From NCBI GenBank assembly GCA_963682025.1, contig OY821518.1:10907090-10971089 (forward strand): 64,000 nucleotides of DNA, read 5' to 3'. Every line of letters begins with the position of its first letter. The stretch's first letter is position 1. Source of the DNA: Cordilura impudica (Eukaryota > Arthropoda > Insecta > Diptera > Scathophagidae). Under the pieces are notes generated by a model. That model had not been told where the DNA came from. It saw only the letters and a program-made list of their open reading frames with translations, and did not search any database. Shown here piece by piece: positions 42,724 to 55,616 of the stretch. The position numbers and the translations under genes were made by a program.

Positions 42724-45600
42724 GTGAGACCCAGGTGAGTGAGGATGCTGATCCACAGGATTTTCATGTACCTGGTTATTACCTTCTATCCCTTTTTTCT
42801 TTCCATAGGGGCCTTGCAATGTACATTCGTGACAATGTTGTGTACCAGTTCCAGCAACATTGTAACTGTAATGATGCAGAATTTAACTCACTTTGGGTTA
42901 AGTTCAAAATCAGGTCACACATTTTACATTTCGGGTTTCTTTACAGAAGCCCAAACATAGAAAGGGAGCATACCTATAATAGCTTCGATGCCCTTTCTGG
43001 ATCCATAACTAGAATCCTAGAGAGTTGCCCGAATAGCGAAATCGTAGTTGCCGGCGATTTTAATATTCACAACTCTTCTTGGCTTCACCATTCGAGTCAA
43101 ACAACTCCCGAAGGCCGTTACGTTGAGCTTTTCGCCGCGCATAACCACTTAGCGCAACTAGTGAATGAACCAACGCACATTCCGTGCATTGAAGGGCAAA
43201 TTTAGAATACTCTCGACCTTTTTCTAACTTCAAACCCTGACAAGTATGAAGTGAAAATGCTTGCACCTCCTGATAATTCGGATCACTGTACCATTTCCGC
43301 TTCTTTTTCGTACTCTGTACTTCACAGTGTTTCAACACCAGCTATGAAACGCTCAGTCTTCATTTACGAAAAGGCTCGTTGGGCCGAGCTCAACGATTTC
43401 TTCAAGCATTTCAACTGGAAACTTTGTTTTCTAGATAATAATGTTGATGCTGCTGCGATAATGGTGGAAAAAAAAATAGTGCTTGGCATGAGATTATTCA
43501 TTCCATCAAAGCGCATTTCGGCTAAACCTAATCAAAAATCTTGGTTTAACCAGACTTGCAGAGATGCAGTTAGATCCAGAGAGGAAGCATTCAGACTTTG
43601 GCGTGAAAATAAAAATTCCGTCACTGAACTGCTACACAAAAAGGAGAGAAATGAACGTGCCAAAGTACTAAGGCGCGAAAAGTTTCTTCACGATCAGCGT
43701 CTTCGTGCTAAATTTCTTTCTGCTCCTCGGGTTAGCAAGAGCTTTTGGTCATTTGTTAAAAGAGTAAAGAATAATGCTAGTTCTGCTATCCCAACTCTTA
43801 TAATGAATGACCAAATATTCACTGACCCGGTTGATAAGGCTAACCGTTTAGCTGAACTTTTTGCAAAAAATTCATTTTTGCCGGATAGCGATCAACCACT
43901 GCCCGAACTCGAAAGAGTATCTTTTACTATGCCTAAAATATTCTTCCGAGCACGTGCAGTTAAAAGGGTTCTTTTGGATCTCAACATTAACAAGTCTCCG
44001 GGACCGGATGGTATACCAGCACTGGTGCTGAAATAGTGCTCTTCGACGCTAGCCAGTCCATTGGCCAACCTTTTCAGCCTTTCGTATCGTGCGGGAGTCT
44101 TTCCCTCTTGCTGGAAGGTTGCTAATGTCCAGCCAATCCCTAAAAAGGGTGCGGCTAATAACCCTGAAAATTTCCGTCTAATTGCAATCTGCTCTGTGCT
44201 CTCAAAGGTGATGGAGAGCATGATCAATTTCCAACTTGTGAACTACCTAGAGGCCAACTCACTTCTTAATGATCGCCAGTATGGCTTCCGTAGAAATCGT
44301 TCCACGGGAGACCTGTTAGCTCTACTTTCTGAGCGCTGGAGTCGATCCATTCGCAATTTTGGCGAAAGTAAAGTGGTTGCTCTGGATATTTCCAAGGCAT
44401 TCGACCGTGTATGGCACGGTGCATTGATATCAAAGCTTATTGCATTTGGGGACGGTAATGACTTCTCTCGATTTATATCGAGTTTTCTCAGAGACCGAAC
44501 AATACGTGTTGTTATTGATGGGGTGTCATCTAATGAGTTTCAGCTTAATTCAGGGGTACCCCAAGGTTCCGTTCTCTCTCCTTCTCTTTTCCTTATCTTT
44601 CTGAACGACCTTCTTGGCCAAACTTTTAACTCTATATACTGTTTCGCAGATGACAGCAGCATTTGTCATTCATTTTCCTTTAATTGTAGGCCAAGCCTCT
44701 TGGAGGTTGGGGGCAAAAGGCGGACAATGAATGACACACTCCATCAAGACCTCTTAACAATCTCCGAGTGGGGTAAAGCGAATAGGGTTGATTTTAATGC
44801 GCTGAAGACTCAATGCTGTATGTTGACCCAAGGGCCATGGAATTAACAACGTCATCTGTATATATGGGTGGTATAGGTATTGAGGAATCGGATACTCTTG
44901 ATGTTCTAGGCATGAGAATTCAATGTGATGTTCGTTGGAACGAGCATGTTTTTCAAGTGTCGAAAGAAGCATTCAAGTGTCTTGGTTTTCTAAAACGGTG
45001 TAGAAATTACTTCACTTCTTCTGATCTCCTTAAAATCTATACCACTTACATCCGACCGAAAATGGAATACAACTCCCATATATGGGCAGGGGCTTCGAAG
45101 TCTATTTTGGAGCTACTGGACCGTGTGCAAAGAAGGGCGTTGGCGCTCATCAATGACAGTAGGGTATCCAATTCTATTGATTCATTGGAACACCGTCGGA
45201 ATGTGGGTTGTGTAGCACTGTTCTATAGATATTACCATGGGAAATGTTCTTCTGAGATTAGCGAACTTATTCCAAGTGCCCGAGTTTCGGTTCGCTCTAC
45301 CCGCTTCTCTAGTAGATCACATCCGTTTGTAGTCTATTGTCCAGTTGACCGCACAACGCATTACAGAGCGAATTCGTTTATCAGTCGAACTAGCCGTATG
45401 TGGAATAAACTCCCCGCAGAGGTCTTTCCTGACAGTTGTAATTCCTCCTGATTATGAATATGATAAGAGTGTTTTAAATTTCGCTTTAGTCTGTCAATAA
45501 TGGTGCTCATTTTTTTTTTTAATTTTATTATTAATTGTTTCTTCTACTCAAAAACAATTAACTCAATACGAAATTAATAATAAAAATGATTAATTTCTTT
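42724..45600 (+). mobile_element. 5'-truncated non-LTR retrotransposon (LINE)
   Basis: It begins abruptly inside the endonuclease domain at about 42724, typical of 5' truncation during target-primed reverse transcription, and runs through the reverse transcriptase to a C-terminal region ending near 45451. The 3' untranslated part fades into AT-rich DNA before about 45600; I could not fix the exact end, poly-A tail or target duplication. It joins the N-terminal codons of the Tigger relic, so it probably inserted into that element. Confidence 0.75.
42735..45451 (+). pseudogene. LINE ORF2: endonuclease and reverse transcriptase, decayed
   Basis: One frame can be followed from 42735 to 44846 with two in-frame TAG stops (43203-43205, 44034-44036), then a frameshift near 44820-44846 moves to the frame ending at 45451. 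The endonuclease part shows RGLAMYIRDNV, FLYRSPN, VVAGDFNIHNSSW and DNSDHCTISASF but lacks its N-terminal glutamate region. The reverse transcriptase shows INKSPGPDGIPALVLK, NFRLIAICSVLSKVME, QYGFRRNRSTGDLLALL, VVALDISKAFDRVWHGAL (first catalytic aspartate), SGVPQGSVLSPSLFLIFLND and YCFADDSSI (FADD instead of the more usual YADD). The last part (GGIGIEESDTLDVLGMRIQ, RTSRMWNKLPAEVFPDS) is the usual C-terminal region. The protein would reverse-transcribe its own RNA at nicked DNA. It belongs to the Jockey/CR1-like group broadly; I cannot fix the clade. Codon use is more G+C-rich than the surroundings. Confidence 0.85.
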
Positions 45601-45841
45601 CTGCCGGAACTAGTCAGCAACTCTTTAGACAATTTTGCTGCAAACAACAATAGAACAACTTTATACTTTTAAATATTTCAGGAATTTTAATTTAATTTAC
45701 AATGCAACAACACAAATATAATCAAAAAACACTGTTAAAATACGTGATTATATTTGTGAGTGTGTAAAAATTACCCATAAAAGTAGTTGCGCTTAACTGA
45801 CAGACATTTTGACATTGTGTTGTTGTATGTATAAATAATTG
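45601..45841. other. Spacer, nothing recognised
   Basis: AT-rich, contains no open frame and no second Tigger end. ACAAATATAATCAAAAAACAC and its near-inverse GTGATTATATTTGTGAGTG (about 45711 and 45750) make a weak hairpin. Confidence 0.4.
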
Positions 45842-46344
45842 TTGTACCCTACACATCACTCTGTGTCGGTTTAGTAAGACGAAAGATCTGTTTGTTTGTA
45901 CTTATTAACATTTAAGATGGCCAATATAAAAACTATTCCATGTTAAGACCTCTGGAGGATAATTGAGTAATCATATTACCGAAAAATTTTGATATATCCG
46001 GCTGAGAATTAAAATCAGAATTAATGGGTACTTTTAACAACTGTCATTTAGATTCATTCTTTAGACATAAAAATAAAAAAAAATTATATTAATATTAAAT
46101 TTTTAAGTTAACTTAAGTAACTAAATAAATTTTTACCGTTATGGACCTAGTCCCCAATAGGTCCTCACATCTGATTTATGCTTTAACGTCAACAAATACA
46201 TGACAATCTTTCTAAAATTTGGTTCATGCTTATATTCTATACTAATTAAAGTCCTCACTATGTCTAGGACCTTTTCAAGGGCCCTTTTTCAAGGTGTAGC
46301 GTTCATATAGTCGACTAACATCGGTTGTACCTTTCTACTTGTTT
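45842..46344 (+). mobile_element. HINE-like element, diverged copy
   Basis: It starts TTGTACCCTACACATCACTC and ends ATATAGTCGACTAACATCGG followed by TTTCTACTTGTTT, the same architecture as the copies at 53879 and 54839 (TATACCCTATACCACTATG ... stem-loop ... TTCTTACTTGTTT). GGACCTAGTCCCCAATAGG and TCTAAAATTTGG also recall that family. There is no coding content. Confidence 0.5.
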
Positions 46345-46502
46345 CGTAATTATGTATGTGTGTCTGTGTGCGTGCAAGGATATGTGTGTAGTCTATCAAC
46401 AGGATTTCAAAGTTATTGTTGTACTTTTTATAACGGAATTTTATCATTGATAGACTGATTACGTTTCTATTTAACTCTATGTTACGAGTAATTATTGTGT
46501 AG

Positions 46503-46530
46503 AGAGAGAGAGAGAGAGAGAGATAGAGAG
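46503..46530. repeat. (AG)n microsatellite
   Basis: An uninterrupted GAGAGAG tract, followed by diverged AGAGAGACAGAGAG. Confidence 0.8.
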
Positions 46531-46745
46531 ACAGAGAGTGTTAATATTTACCAAGTTATGTTTATTATGAATTTTCAAATTATTTGACTTCGCAGAGATT
46601 TTTAATGTTTATGGAATTTCAATTAAACTAAATAACGTGTATAAAACATAGTTTTGGTCTATTTAAATGGTCAACAGGAAATTAAATCATATAAGTATGT
46701 TGCAAATACGAATAATGGTTTGTGTAAAATATAAATCATGCGAGC

Positions 46746-46975
46746 CTAGTAATTAAAGTTTTTTTATGGCACTTTTTTTGAAATCAAACAGAAAGCGTCA
46801 TCTATGTATGACTTATAGCAATCAACTGCAGGGGCTCTGCTAAGAAAAAAAATATATATTATTATTTATTATTTCAACCGGTTAATTTTTAATTTTTCGT
46901 TTCTTCTTTTTCATTTTTAATTTTTAATTTCATATTTCTTTTATTTATGAAAATTTTTTATTTATTTTTATTGTA
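46746..46975 (-). repeat. Inverted copy of the satellite flank
   Basis: It is the reverse complement of 30925-31068, including GCAATCAACTGCAGGGGCTC, and continues into TTTTTCATTTTTAATTTTTAA, the complementary-strand form of the A-rich satellite. It is a short relic of the same repeat family about 16 kb away. Confidence 0.7.
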
Positions 46976-47995
46976 AATAATAAATGCAAAATTTCTTAAC
47001 AAAATTGTTCCTAAATGGGAATAACGCTTTAAATTTTGATCGAGTTATTTATTTACTTTTTTTGAAAACTTGTAAAATATTCCAATTTTAGTAAATAAGT
47101 TTTTCAACTTTTTCTAATTGTGGCTAATATCCTAATGTACTTGAAAAACTGCTGTCCCAATAAAATATTTAATGTGTTAAACCAGGCTAAGGTGTACTCA
47201 TGCTACCACATAGCTGATCAAAAACAACTAGAGTAATAAACATCAATATTATAACTAATATAGATGTGATGTTTTTGTCATTATATTCATGCTTTTGGTT
47301 TTTGTATCTTTATGAAAATAATACGGATACAATGTGAGAGATGTTACAATAATAATCCTTACAATATATGAAAAGACACATTGAAATATAGATAGACAAT
47401 AAAAAAAAAAAAAACTCACAACAATAACAAACATTATTATATATAAAAATCCGAAAAATTGTAAAAAAAAATTGTAACAATGTCACCATATCAAAGACCA
47501 AAGTTCTATACAAAAAATAAAACTAAATAGTGGTCAGTCAGTTCATTCTAAATATGCAAGTCTCATCTGCTAATAACTACAACCACAACTTGTGTCACAT
47601 AAACTTCACAAAAATACAATACAGCCAGCCACACAATAGTGACACATTAGGGTAGCACTTTTATGCGCTATACCGGAAGAGATTATGTTATATGTATACA
47701 CATATATCAGACAAAATTCCAGTCCAGCAAAAGTAAAGTGGATTTTAAAGAATTACATTTTCATTGCTTCTAAAGTAACAATTTCTTTTAAAAAACTTCC
47801 AAAAATTTCGATCAAAAGTTTTTATAAAACAACTTCAAAAAATTAAAATGAAAAATCCCAAAAATTTTAAATTACTGTAACTAAAATTTTTTTATAAAAA
47901 TATTAAAAAATATATTGCGAAAAGAATAATTGTTAAAAAAATAGAACGTACTGAAGCTGTGGTAACAAAAGTTAGTATATAAAATGTTACTAGCA
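46976..47995. other. Gene-free AT-rich stretch
   Basis: No coding frame with recognisable content. Frames at 47310-47513 and 47881-48078 (minus) are low-complexity. Confidence 0.45.
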
Positions 47996-48367
47996 GGTTC
48001 CACCCCTTGAATTTGAGTGCATATTCTAGGAAGTTTTATTTTTTCATTAAATAAAGACCCTAAAGGTATGCTAATCAATTATAGCCAATTCACAAATCAA
48101 CACATAAAACAAACTCGTTTTTATTACAAACGCATTAACAAATTTAATAAACACACACATACCATTGTATAATTTTATGTATGTGTTAGTAGCAAATTTA
48201 AATGCAATTTACTAAAAATAAAGAAAAAAATTAAAAAATTTGTAAAACTGCAAAACCGCTAAAAATAAATACATTTCAAATAATATACGTTTGGTCATAA
48301 TCCAGATAATACGGTAGCACAAAACATCGGTCACAAGAAACAGCCTAGCCTATTAATATTATAGATA
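47996..48367 (+). mobile_element. Family-H element, full-length diverged copy
   Basis: It begins CTAGCAGGTTCCACCCCTTG, includes AATAAAGACCCTAAAGG, ATGTATGTGTTAGTAGCAAA and ACATTTCAAATAATATACG, and ends TAGCCTATTAATATTATAGAT. It is about 370 bp with one internal unit. Confidence 0.8.
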
Positions 48368-48790
48368 TATAAAAGTACTTACAAAAGTGGTTTTAAAATT
48401 TTCAAAAAAATAAGAAGGAATTTATCATCACTCCAGTAAAATGTGGATCTGAGGATTTATAAAGGACTACTTTCTAATGACAAGTAGTCTTTAATTTTGT
48501 CTTAATTTCATTAACGATGATTAAAAATGTTCACCACGTCCGCATCCCAGGAATAGGTTCTATTTCACGTTTTTGGAAGCTCTTTTTCTGCTGGGGTCTG
48601 CTATCCTTTTAGCAGTGTAAACAAATTACTGAGGAAAAGTATATTTTTTAACATTTGTTTAAATTTTTTAATCGAAAAATAATTTTAAGGTAAAAAAGAA
48701 AATATTTTTCGAGTTTGAAAAAGATTTTTAAATAATTTGAAATAAATAAAATTTTTAGCGCAGTGGCATCTGCTGAAATCAATTCGATAT

Positions 48791-49080
48791 TACCCTTTGA
48801 AAGGGTGTATATAAGTTTATCATTCCACTTGCAATAATTAGAAAACAAAAATCTGGACACCATAAAATATATTTGCGATTCTCATAACAAGCGGAGTTGA
48901 CATAGCCCGTCTACCCATCTGTTCGTCTGTGGAAATCACGATCGCGCCCTCTATACGCCAGCTGGTTAGCTCACTTCTAATGAAAATGATTCACTGACAG
49001 CCTGAGCACGTTGCTATTTTGAATCATCATAATCGGTTCATTCCCGAGATATCAATGGAAATGTAAAAAAAAAACTTTTC
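48791..49080 (-). mobile_element. HINE-like family 2, fragment
   Basis: The plus strand contains the reverse complement of landmarks seen at 2830-3650: AAATCTGGACACCATAAAAT, CATAACAAGCGGAGTTGACA, GTGGAAATCACGATCGCGCC and AATGATTCACTGACAGCCTGA. It holds only the 3' part of the element. Confidence 0.65.
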
Positions 49081-49269
49081 AAAAATTAGATTTTTTTGTT
49101 CTTATTATTTCTTTATTTTGTTACCATAAATTTTATAATTGGTGTATGATAGCTATAATTGTTGTTGTTGTTATGGTGGATGTGTTTCTAGCATTTGCTT
49201 AATGAGAGTGTACGTATCGTTATACTCTAAGTGTCATATTTGTTTAGGCTGGTGTTGACACACTTTTTT

Positions 49270-52200
49270 TATTGTTATCCCGAAATAAATACAAAAATCG
49301 AAACTTTGAATGGAAAAAATAATAAAAAAAGTAATTTTTCTTAAAAAAAGTATCTAGTGATTTATAAAAAATAAATAATAATTTAAAAAAATTAAAAAAA
49401 TAAATCAGACTTTCGTAATTTTTTAAGCAGTTTTTTAAAAAATTTCCAATTTGTTTATTTAAAAAAAATTTTCAATTTTAGGGCTTTCAAGATATCTGTT
49501 TTGTAGATTATTTTAAAATATATACATATAAATTTTTTTTCTGAATGAAAAATTAATTTATGATATGGAAGATGCAAAAATATGTTTTTTTTCTTCAGGT
49601 GAAAGTTTCTTTTGAAAGCAAGATATTAAAAAAAATTTTTTTTGCTGAAAAGTAAAAATAAAAGTAGGATAAATAAATTTCTTTTGGGTTAAAAAATAGC
49701 TGAAAAAATAAATTAAAAAAAATTTTTATGAAAAAAAAAATTTTTTTTTTAATATATGAAAAAAACAAAATTTATGAAAAAAAAAAATTATGAAAAAAAA
49801 ATTTTATGAAAAACTGTTTTTATGAAAAAAATTTTTTAAAATTTATGAAAAAACTTTTTTTATCAATAAAATTTTTATAAAAAATATAATTTTATCAAAC
49901 AAAAATTTTTTTAAATTGTTTTTTGAGATGTTTTGCTCTAAGCTCAAATACTTTTTAAACCAAAAACCTCTATATTTTACTTATTTTTTTCATCAGAAAA
50001 AATAATTTTTTCCAAAAAAAAGTTTATATGAAAAAAAAAAAATATTTTTTTATGAAATTTGTATGAAAAAAACATTTTATGAAATTTGTATGAAAAAAAC
50101 ATTTGGTGGTGTTGCCATACTTTTTTTGTTATCCCGAAAAAAGTACAAAAATTGCCACTCTGAAAGGGAAACAATAATAAAAAAGTAAATTTTCTTAAAA
50201 AAGTGTCGAGTTATGTATAAATAAAAAATAAATAATAATCAATAAAATAAATCCGACTTTCATAATTTTTTTAAAAAGCCATTTTTAAGAAGTGTTAATT
50301 TGAACTTCTAGGGAAATGTTTGTTTTTTTATTTTAAAAAGTTGCCAATTTTTTTATTGGAAAAATTTTCCGACGTTCAACAAATCTGTTTTGTAGGTTAT
50401 TTCTAAATATATACATATATATATTTTTTCTGAATGAGAAATAAATTTAAGGGATGGAAGAGATTAAAAAAATATATTTTTGTTCTGTAGGTGAAATTTT
50501 ATTTTGAGTTTAAAATATGTTGGAAGAAAAACTTTTATTTTGGTATAAAATATTTGGGGAAAAATTTGTTTTTAATCAAAAATAAAATCGAGATAGAAAA
50601 ATTTCTTTTGGCTTAAAACATACTTGACCTGAAAATATATGAAGATAAGCAAGATATTAAAAAACAAAATTTTTTCTTGAAATAAATTTTATTTTCAAAA
50701 ATTTTTTGAAGAACATAGAAATAGCTGGAAAAAAAATTAAAATTAAAAAAAAAAAAATATGAAAAAATTTTTATGAAAAAATAAATTTGTATGAAAAAAT
50801 TTTTGTGAAAAATATAATTTTTTCAAAGAAAAAAATTTTTTTTAATTGTTTTATATGTTTTGCTCTGAGTTCAAATATTTTTTAGACCAAAAAACAATTT
50901 TTGATCCCCACATTATTTAATTTTTTCAAAAAAAGAAAAAATTTTATGAAAAAAAATATTTTTTTATGAAATTTTTATAAAAAAAAAAAAAATTTTTTTT
51001 TAATTTTTTTTATGAATTTTTTTAAAATTGTTAAAAAAAATTAAAATTAAAAAAAAATATGAAAAAAAAATTTATGAAAAAAAAAATTATGAAAAAAAAA
51101 TTTTTTTTGTATGAAAAAATTTTGGTGAAAAATATTTTTTTCAAAGAAAAATTTTTTTTTGTAATTGTTGTTTTATGTTTTGCTCTGATCCCAATATTAT
51201 TTAATTTTTTCATAAAAAATTTTTATGAAAAAAATATTTTTTTTTATTTTTTTTATGAAAAAAAAAATATTTTGTTTTATTTTTTTTATGAAAAAACAAT
51301 TTTTTTTAGTTATTTATTGTTCGGTTTAAGATGTATATACTTTTTTAAATGAAAGAAAGATAAAATTTTTTTGTAATATAAGGGAAATATTGGAAAAAAA
51401 ATTGAAGACAGCGCTAGATGGGTTAGCTGTATTCGAACAAAGCGACTTGTTCATCTTCAGCATCCTTCTGCCTATTACTTCAACTCATTTCTCTTTCATT
51501 AGAAAATGTATATATGATCTTAAACCGAACAATAAATAACTAATTATTCCAATATAGATCAACAATACATAACAATAACAAAAAATTTTTTTCTAAAATT
51601 TTGAAATGAAAGCAATTTTTATTTTATTTCTTTTTATGGAAAAAATTTTTTTTATTTTAATTTTTTATGGTTTTTTTTAAATTTTTTATGAAAAATTTTT
51701 CTTAAGAAAAATTATTTTTTTCTGATAAAAAATAGACAGAATATTTTTTTGGTTTAAAAAATATTTTAGCTCAGCAAAACATAAAAAAGTAGTTTAAATA
51801 TTTTTCTTTGAAAAAATTATATTTTTCTACTGTAAAAACAAAGATAAATTTGGGATAAAAATTTTCTTTTGGGTTAAAAAATAGTTGAAAAAGAACTTAA
51901 ATTAAAAAAAAAATATTATGAAAAAAACAAAAAAAAAAAAAAAATTTTTTTTTGATCTTAGCTCAAATATCTTTTTAACCCCAAAGAAATTTTTTTATTC
52001 CAATTTTATTTTCGTTTTTTCATTAGAATTTTTCAAAGAAAAAATTTTTATAATTTTTTTATTATGAAAAAAACAAAAAAAATTTTATAAAAAAAATTTT
52101 TATGAAATAAAAAAATTTTTGTAAAATACAATTTGTAAAAAAAAATTTTTTTTAAATTGTTTTTTTATATTTTGCCCAGAGTTCAAATATTTTTTAAACC

Positions 52201-52790
52201 AGAAAAATTGTTTGATCTCAATTTTGTTTTTTTTTTTTCAAAAAAAAAAAAAAAAAATAATATTTTCATAAAAAAAATTTTTATAAAAAAGAAAAATATA
52301 TTTTATGAAATTTGATGAAATTTTTTTTTTTATGAAAAAATGAAAAATTTTTTTTTAATTTTTTATGAAAAATTTTTTTTTTTAAATTTTTTTATGAAAA
52401 AAATTTTTTTAAAATAATTTTTAAATTTTTTTTAGTTTTTTATGAAAAAATTTTTTTTTTTAAAAATTATTGTTTTCTGATGAAAAAGATAAATGATTTT
52501 GGAATCAAAAAGTGTTGTTTTGGTCTAAAAAATATTTGAGCTAAGAGCAAAACATAAAAAACAATTAAAAAAATTTTTTCTTTTAAAAAATTGTATATTA
52601 CAAAAATTTTTTTATTTCATAAAAATTTTTTTTTATAAAATTTTTTTTTTTTTTCATAATAAAAAAATTATAAAAATTTTTTCTTTGAAAAATTCTAATG
52701 AAAAAACGAAAATAAAATTGGGATAAAAAAATTTCTTTGGGGTTAAAAAGATATTTGAGCTAAGATTAAATTATTAATAAAATTTTATTT
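49270..52790. repeat. AT low-complexity block with nested tandem and inverted duplications
   Basis: Long runs of ATGAAAAAAATTTTT dominate. The marker GTTATCCCGAAA...TACAAAAAT recurs at 49276 and 50128 (852-bp period). The marker TTTTGCTCT...TCAAATATTTTTTA recurs near 49931, 50859 and 52168 and inverted near 52538, so part of the block is duplicated head to head. Frames such as KKKFMKKKIMKKK are not genes. Confidence 0.75.
51307..51542. mobile_element. Inverted-repeat MITE candidate, 236 bp
   Basis: The first 26 bp (TAGTTATTTATTGTTCGGTT + TAAGAT) is the exact inverse of 51517-51542. Similarity extends to about 50 bp per arm (GTATATACNTTTT, AATGAAAGA). The interior (GACAGCGCTAGATGGGTTAG, TCATCTTCAGCATCC) is G+C-richer than the AT block around it. 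No target duplication was confirmed. Confidence 0.75.
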
Positions 52791-53878
52791 CTTTGTTTAA
52801 AATATCAAATTTTTTATACAATTTAATATTTTATTTAATTTAATTTTGATTAAAGAAAAATAAACCATTAAATCCCTTTCGATTAAATGCCACCTAAATA
52901 TTCGTATTAATAAAACATCAATTGAAATGCCAAATGAACTCACTTGACCATTTAAACTATACGCTCGTATTGGCTGGCAGTTGATGCTTTGTGTGCTTGT
53001 ATTTTGTTGAGTATGGTCAGGCCACAAAGAATAGAAATTTCCAACAATACCCAGTTAATAGAGAAAAATTGCTAAATGACCCATAAAACGTAGTGCATAT
53101 AATACAAAAACAAAAACTTTGCTATAAAAAAATGTCAATTGAAAAAAAATGTATGTAATAAAAATAAACGTAAGTGGAAATCCACTCCGGCAGACGATGG
53201 GTTCCTCTTATGTTACACTGGAGACTGGTTGCAGAAAACAAAACAAAATAATAATAATAAAAAAAAACTAAAAACGTACATGTGTATGTTGTTAACAGCA
53301 AGTAACATTGTAAAATAGTAACTGTATTGACAGGTGACTGCTGTTTTTATATAGTTGACCTTTGAGGTTGTACATTTTTAGCTGGTTATCAAAAAAAAAA
53401 AAAGAAAGGAAATAATGTTGGAAACAGAAATCTTCTGTATAAAAACAGCTACTAAAGAAAAATTTAAGTTGGCGGAATAAACTTTGATGAACAGTTACAC
53501 TATTAAACATTTAGCTAAAGTTAGGCTACAATAAGTCGATACTTATTTAAAATGTTTGTTGTCTGTAGGATCCAATGACGGAGGCGTATCAAAAATAAAA
53601 AAGATCTGTGCAGGGGTTTTTAAGTTAATAAGATGAAACCTCATCTACAAATTTTTTTCACATTTATATTTGACCTTAGTTTAAATTCTTTCACCTCGAA
53701 ATCAATTTTCCTTCTTAAAATATTCGGCAGAGCAAAATTTTATTGTAATTAATTTAACGTTAATTTGTATAATTTCCAAAAATTTTTTCTACATTCAAAT
53801 TCAAAAAATTGTTCATCTCAAAGATTTTACTATCTTCCATATATTTTAAAATTTTTCTTTACATTATCAAATTATTTT
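52791..53878. other. Gene-free stretch
   Basis: Less repetitive than its left neighbour, with no frame showing a recognised domain. The minus frames at 52797-53027 and 53292-53510 have no recognisable content. Confidence 0.45.
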
Positions 53879-54673
53879 TATACCCTATACCACTATGTGG
53901 TTTGGGTATAATGACTTTGTGCTGCTGTTTGTAACAACCAAAAATATTTGACCTAGACCCATCTTTAATTATACCGATCGAATCAGAATCACTTTCTGAG
54001 TTGATTTAACAATGTCCGTCCGTCCGTCCGTCCGTCCGTCCGTCCGTCTGTGTGTCCATGTAAAGCTTGTAATCAAACTGCAGGTCGCAAATATGAATAT
54101 ATTTTGATGAAATTTGGTATATAAGCTTTCATCGACCATGGGATGAACGGTATTGAAATCGGTGAGAATCGGTCCATGTTCAGACCTAGCCCCCATACAA
54201 ATTACCCATATGAAATCGACATAAATTGCCATAAGATCCAAATTATCATATATATGTTACTCGAATTGGGTTTGCATGCGTTCATTACATCCACTAATGA
54301 GTAGTCCAAAAATGATCCCTTTGACCCCATATAGAGCTGCTTCCCGATCTTCACTTAAATCTATTAAAAAACAAAAATATTGCACTGATTCTTCTCAAAT
54401 TTTGTTTGTATATATTTTTGCAAAACACAAGAGACTTTACCAAACATGATCAGGATCGGTCCATTTTTGGACCTAGTCCCTTTATAGATATAGCATCCGA
54501 TATGAACTTTTTCATATCTGCAGCCAAAAAAATTAATAAAAATCCCACTCAAATTTGGTTTTTTGCTTATTTTCAATGTCCAGTTAGTTGGGCCCAAGAG
54601 ATAGGGTTTCTAAACGCATGGTATAGGGTATCGTATAGTCGGTCTAGACCGACTATAATTTTCTTACTTGTTT
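53879..54673 (+). mobile_element. HINE-like element, family 1, copy A
   Basis: It starts TATACCCTATACCACTATGTGG and ends with a perfect stem, TAGTCGGTCTAGACCGACTA, followed by TAATTTTCTTACTTGTTT. It contains a GTCC tetranucleotide run (about 54014-54050) and a conserved core (AAGCTTGTAATCAAACTGC, AATATATTTTGATGAAATTT). The 3' stem-loop and CTTGTTT end resemble dipteran DINE/HINE (Helentron-type) elements; that link is from memory. Conserved-looking frames in both strands are not supported as genes, since copies differ by stops and gaps. Confidence 0.75.
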
Positions 54674-54838
54674 CAGATCAAATTGATCGCGATTCCGATA
54701 TTATTTTTGCATTTGTTTATTACTAGATGTAACCCGGTGTGCTTCGCTACCCCTCCGCATTTCTGTACTACCGATATATGACATTTAATATTTACTTTTT
54801 ATGGCGGTACCACGCCCCTTTGTCCGATCCTGCTCATT
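54674..54838. other. Spacer between two HINE copies
   Basis: It includes ACTAGATGTAACCCGGTGTG followed by CTTCGCTACCCCTCCGC, a G+C-rich phrase that resembles an end motif common in insect interspersed repeats, but only this fragment is present. Confidence 0.35.
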
Positions 54839-55616
54839 ATACCCTATACCACTATGTGGTTTGGGTATAATGACTTTGTGCTGCTGTTTGTAACTACCAA
54901 AAATATTTGACTTAGACCCATCTTTTATTATACCGATCGGCTCAGAATCACTTTCTGAGTCGATTTAGCGATATCCGTCCGTCCGTCCGTCCGTCTGTAT
55001 GTCCATGTAAAGCTTGTAATCAAACTGCAGGTCGCAAATATGAATATATTTTGATGAAATTTGGTATTTAATTTTTCATCGGCCATAGGATGAACGCTAT
55101 TGAAATTGGTGAAATTCGGTTCATGTTTAGACCTAGTTCTCATATAACTGACCCCTATGAAATCGACATAAATTGATCAAAATTATCATATAGATCGCAT
55201 CAAATTTGGTTTGTATGTGTTTATTATATCCATTAATCAGTAGTCCAAAAATAATTTCTATAGGACAATTCTTAGTCATAGGCCCCATATAGAGCTGCTT
55301 CCCCATCATCAAAAAACAAAAATATTACACAGATTTTTCTCAAATTTGGTTTGTATATATTTTTTGAAAATATATGTGACTTTACCAAATATGGTCAGGA
55401 TTGGTCCATTTTTCGATCTATTCCCCATATAAATATAGCTTCCGATATGAACTTTTTCATATCTGCACCCAAAAAAAATTAATAATAATGCCACTCATAT
55501 TTGGTTTATGTTTATTTTCTATATCGAATTAGTTGGACCGAAGAGATAGTGTCTCTAAACCATGGTATAGGGTATCGTATAGTCGGACTAGAGCGACTAT
55601 AATTTCTTACTTGTTT
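54839..55616 (+). mobile_element. HINE-like element, family 1, copy B
   Basis: It has the same start, core and end as copy A. Its 3' stem has diverged (TAGTCGGACTAGAGCGACTA) and the GTCC run is shorter. Copies A and B are in direct orientation 165 bp apart. Confidence 0.75.
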
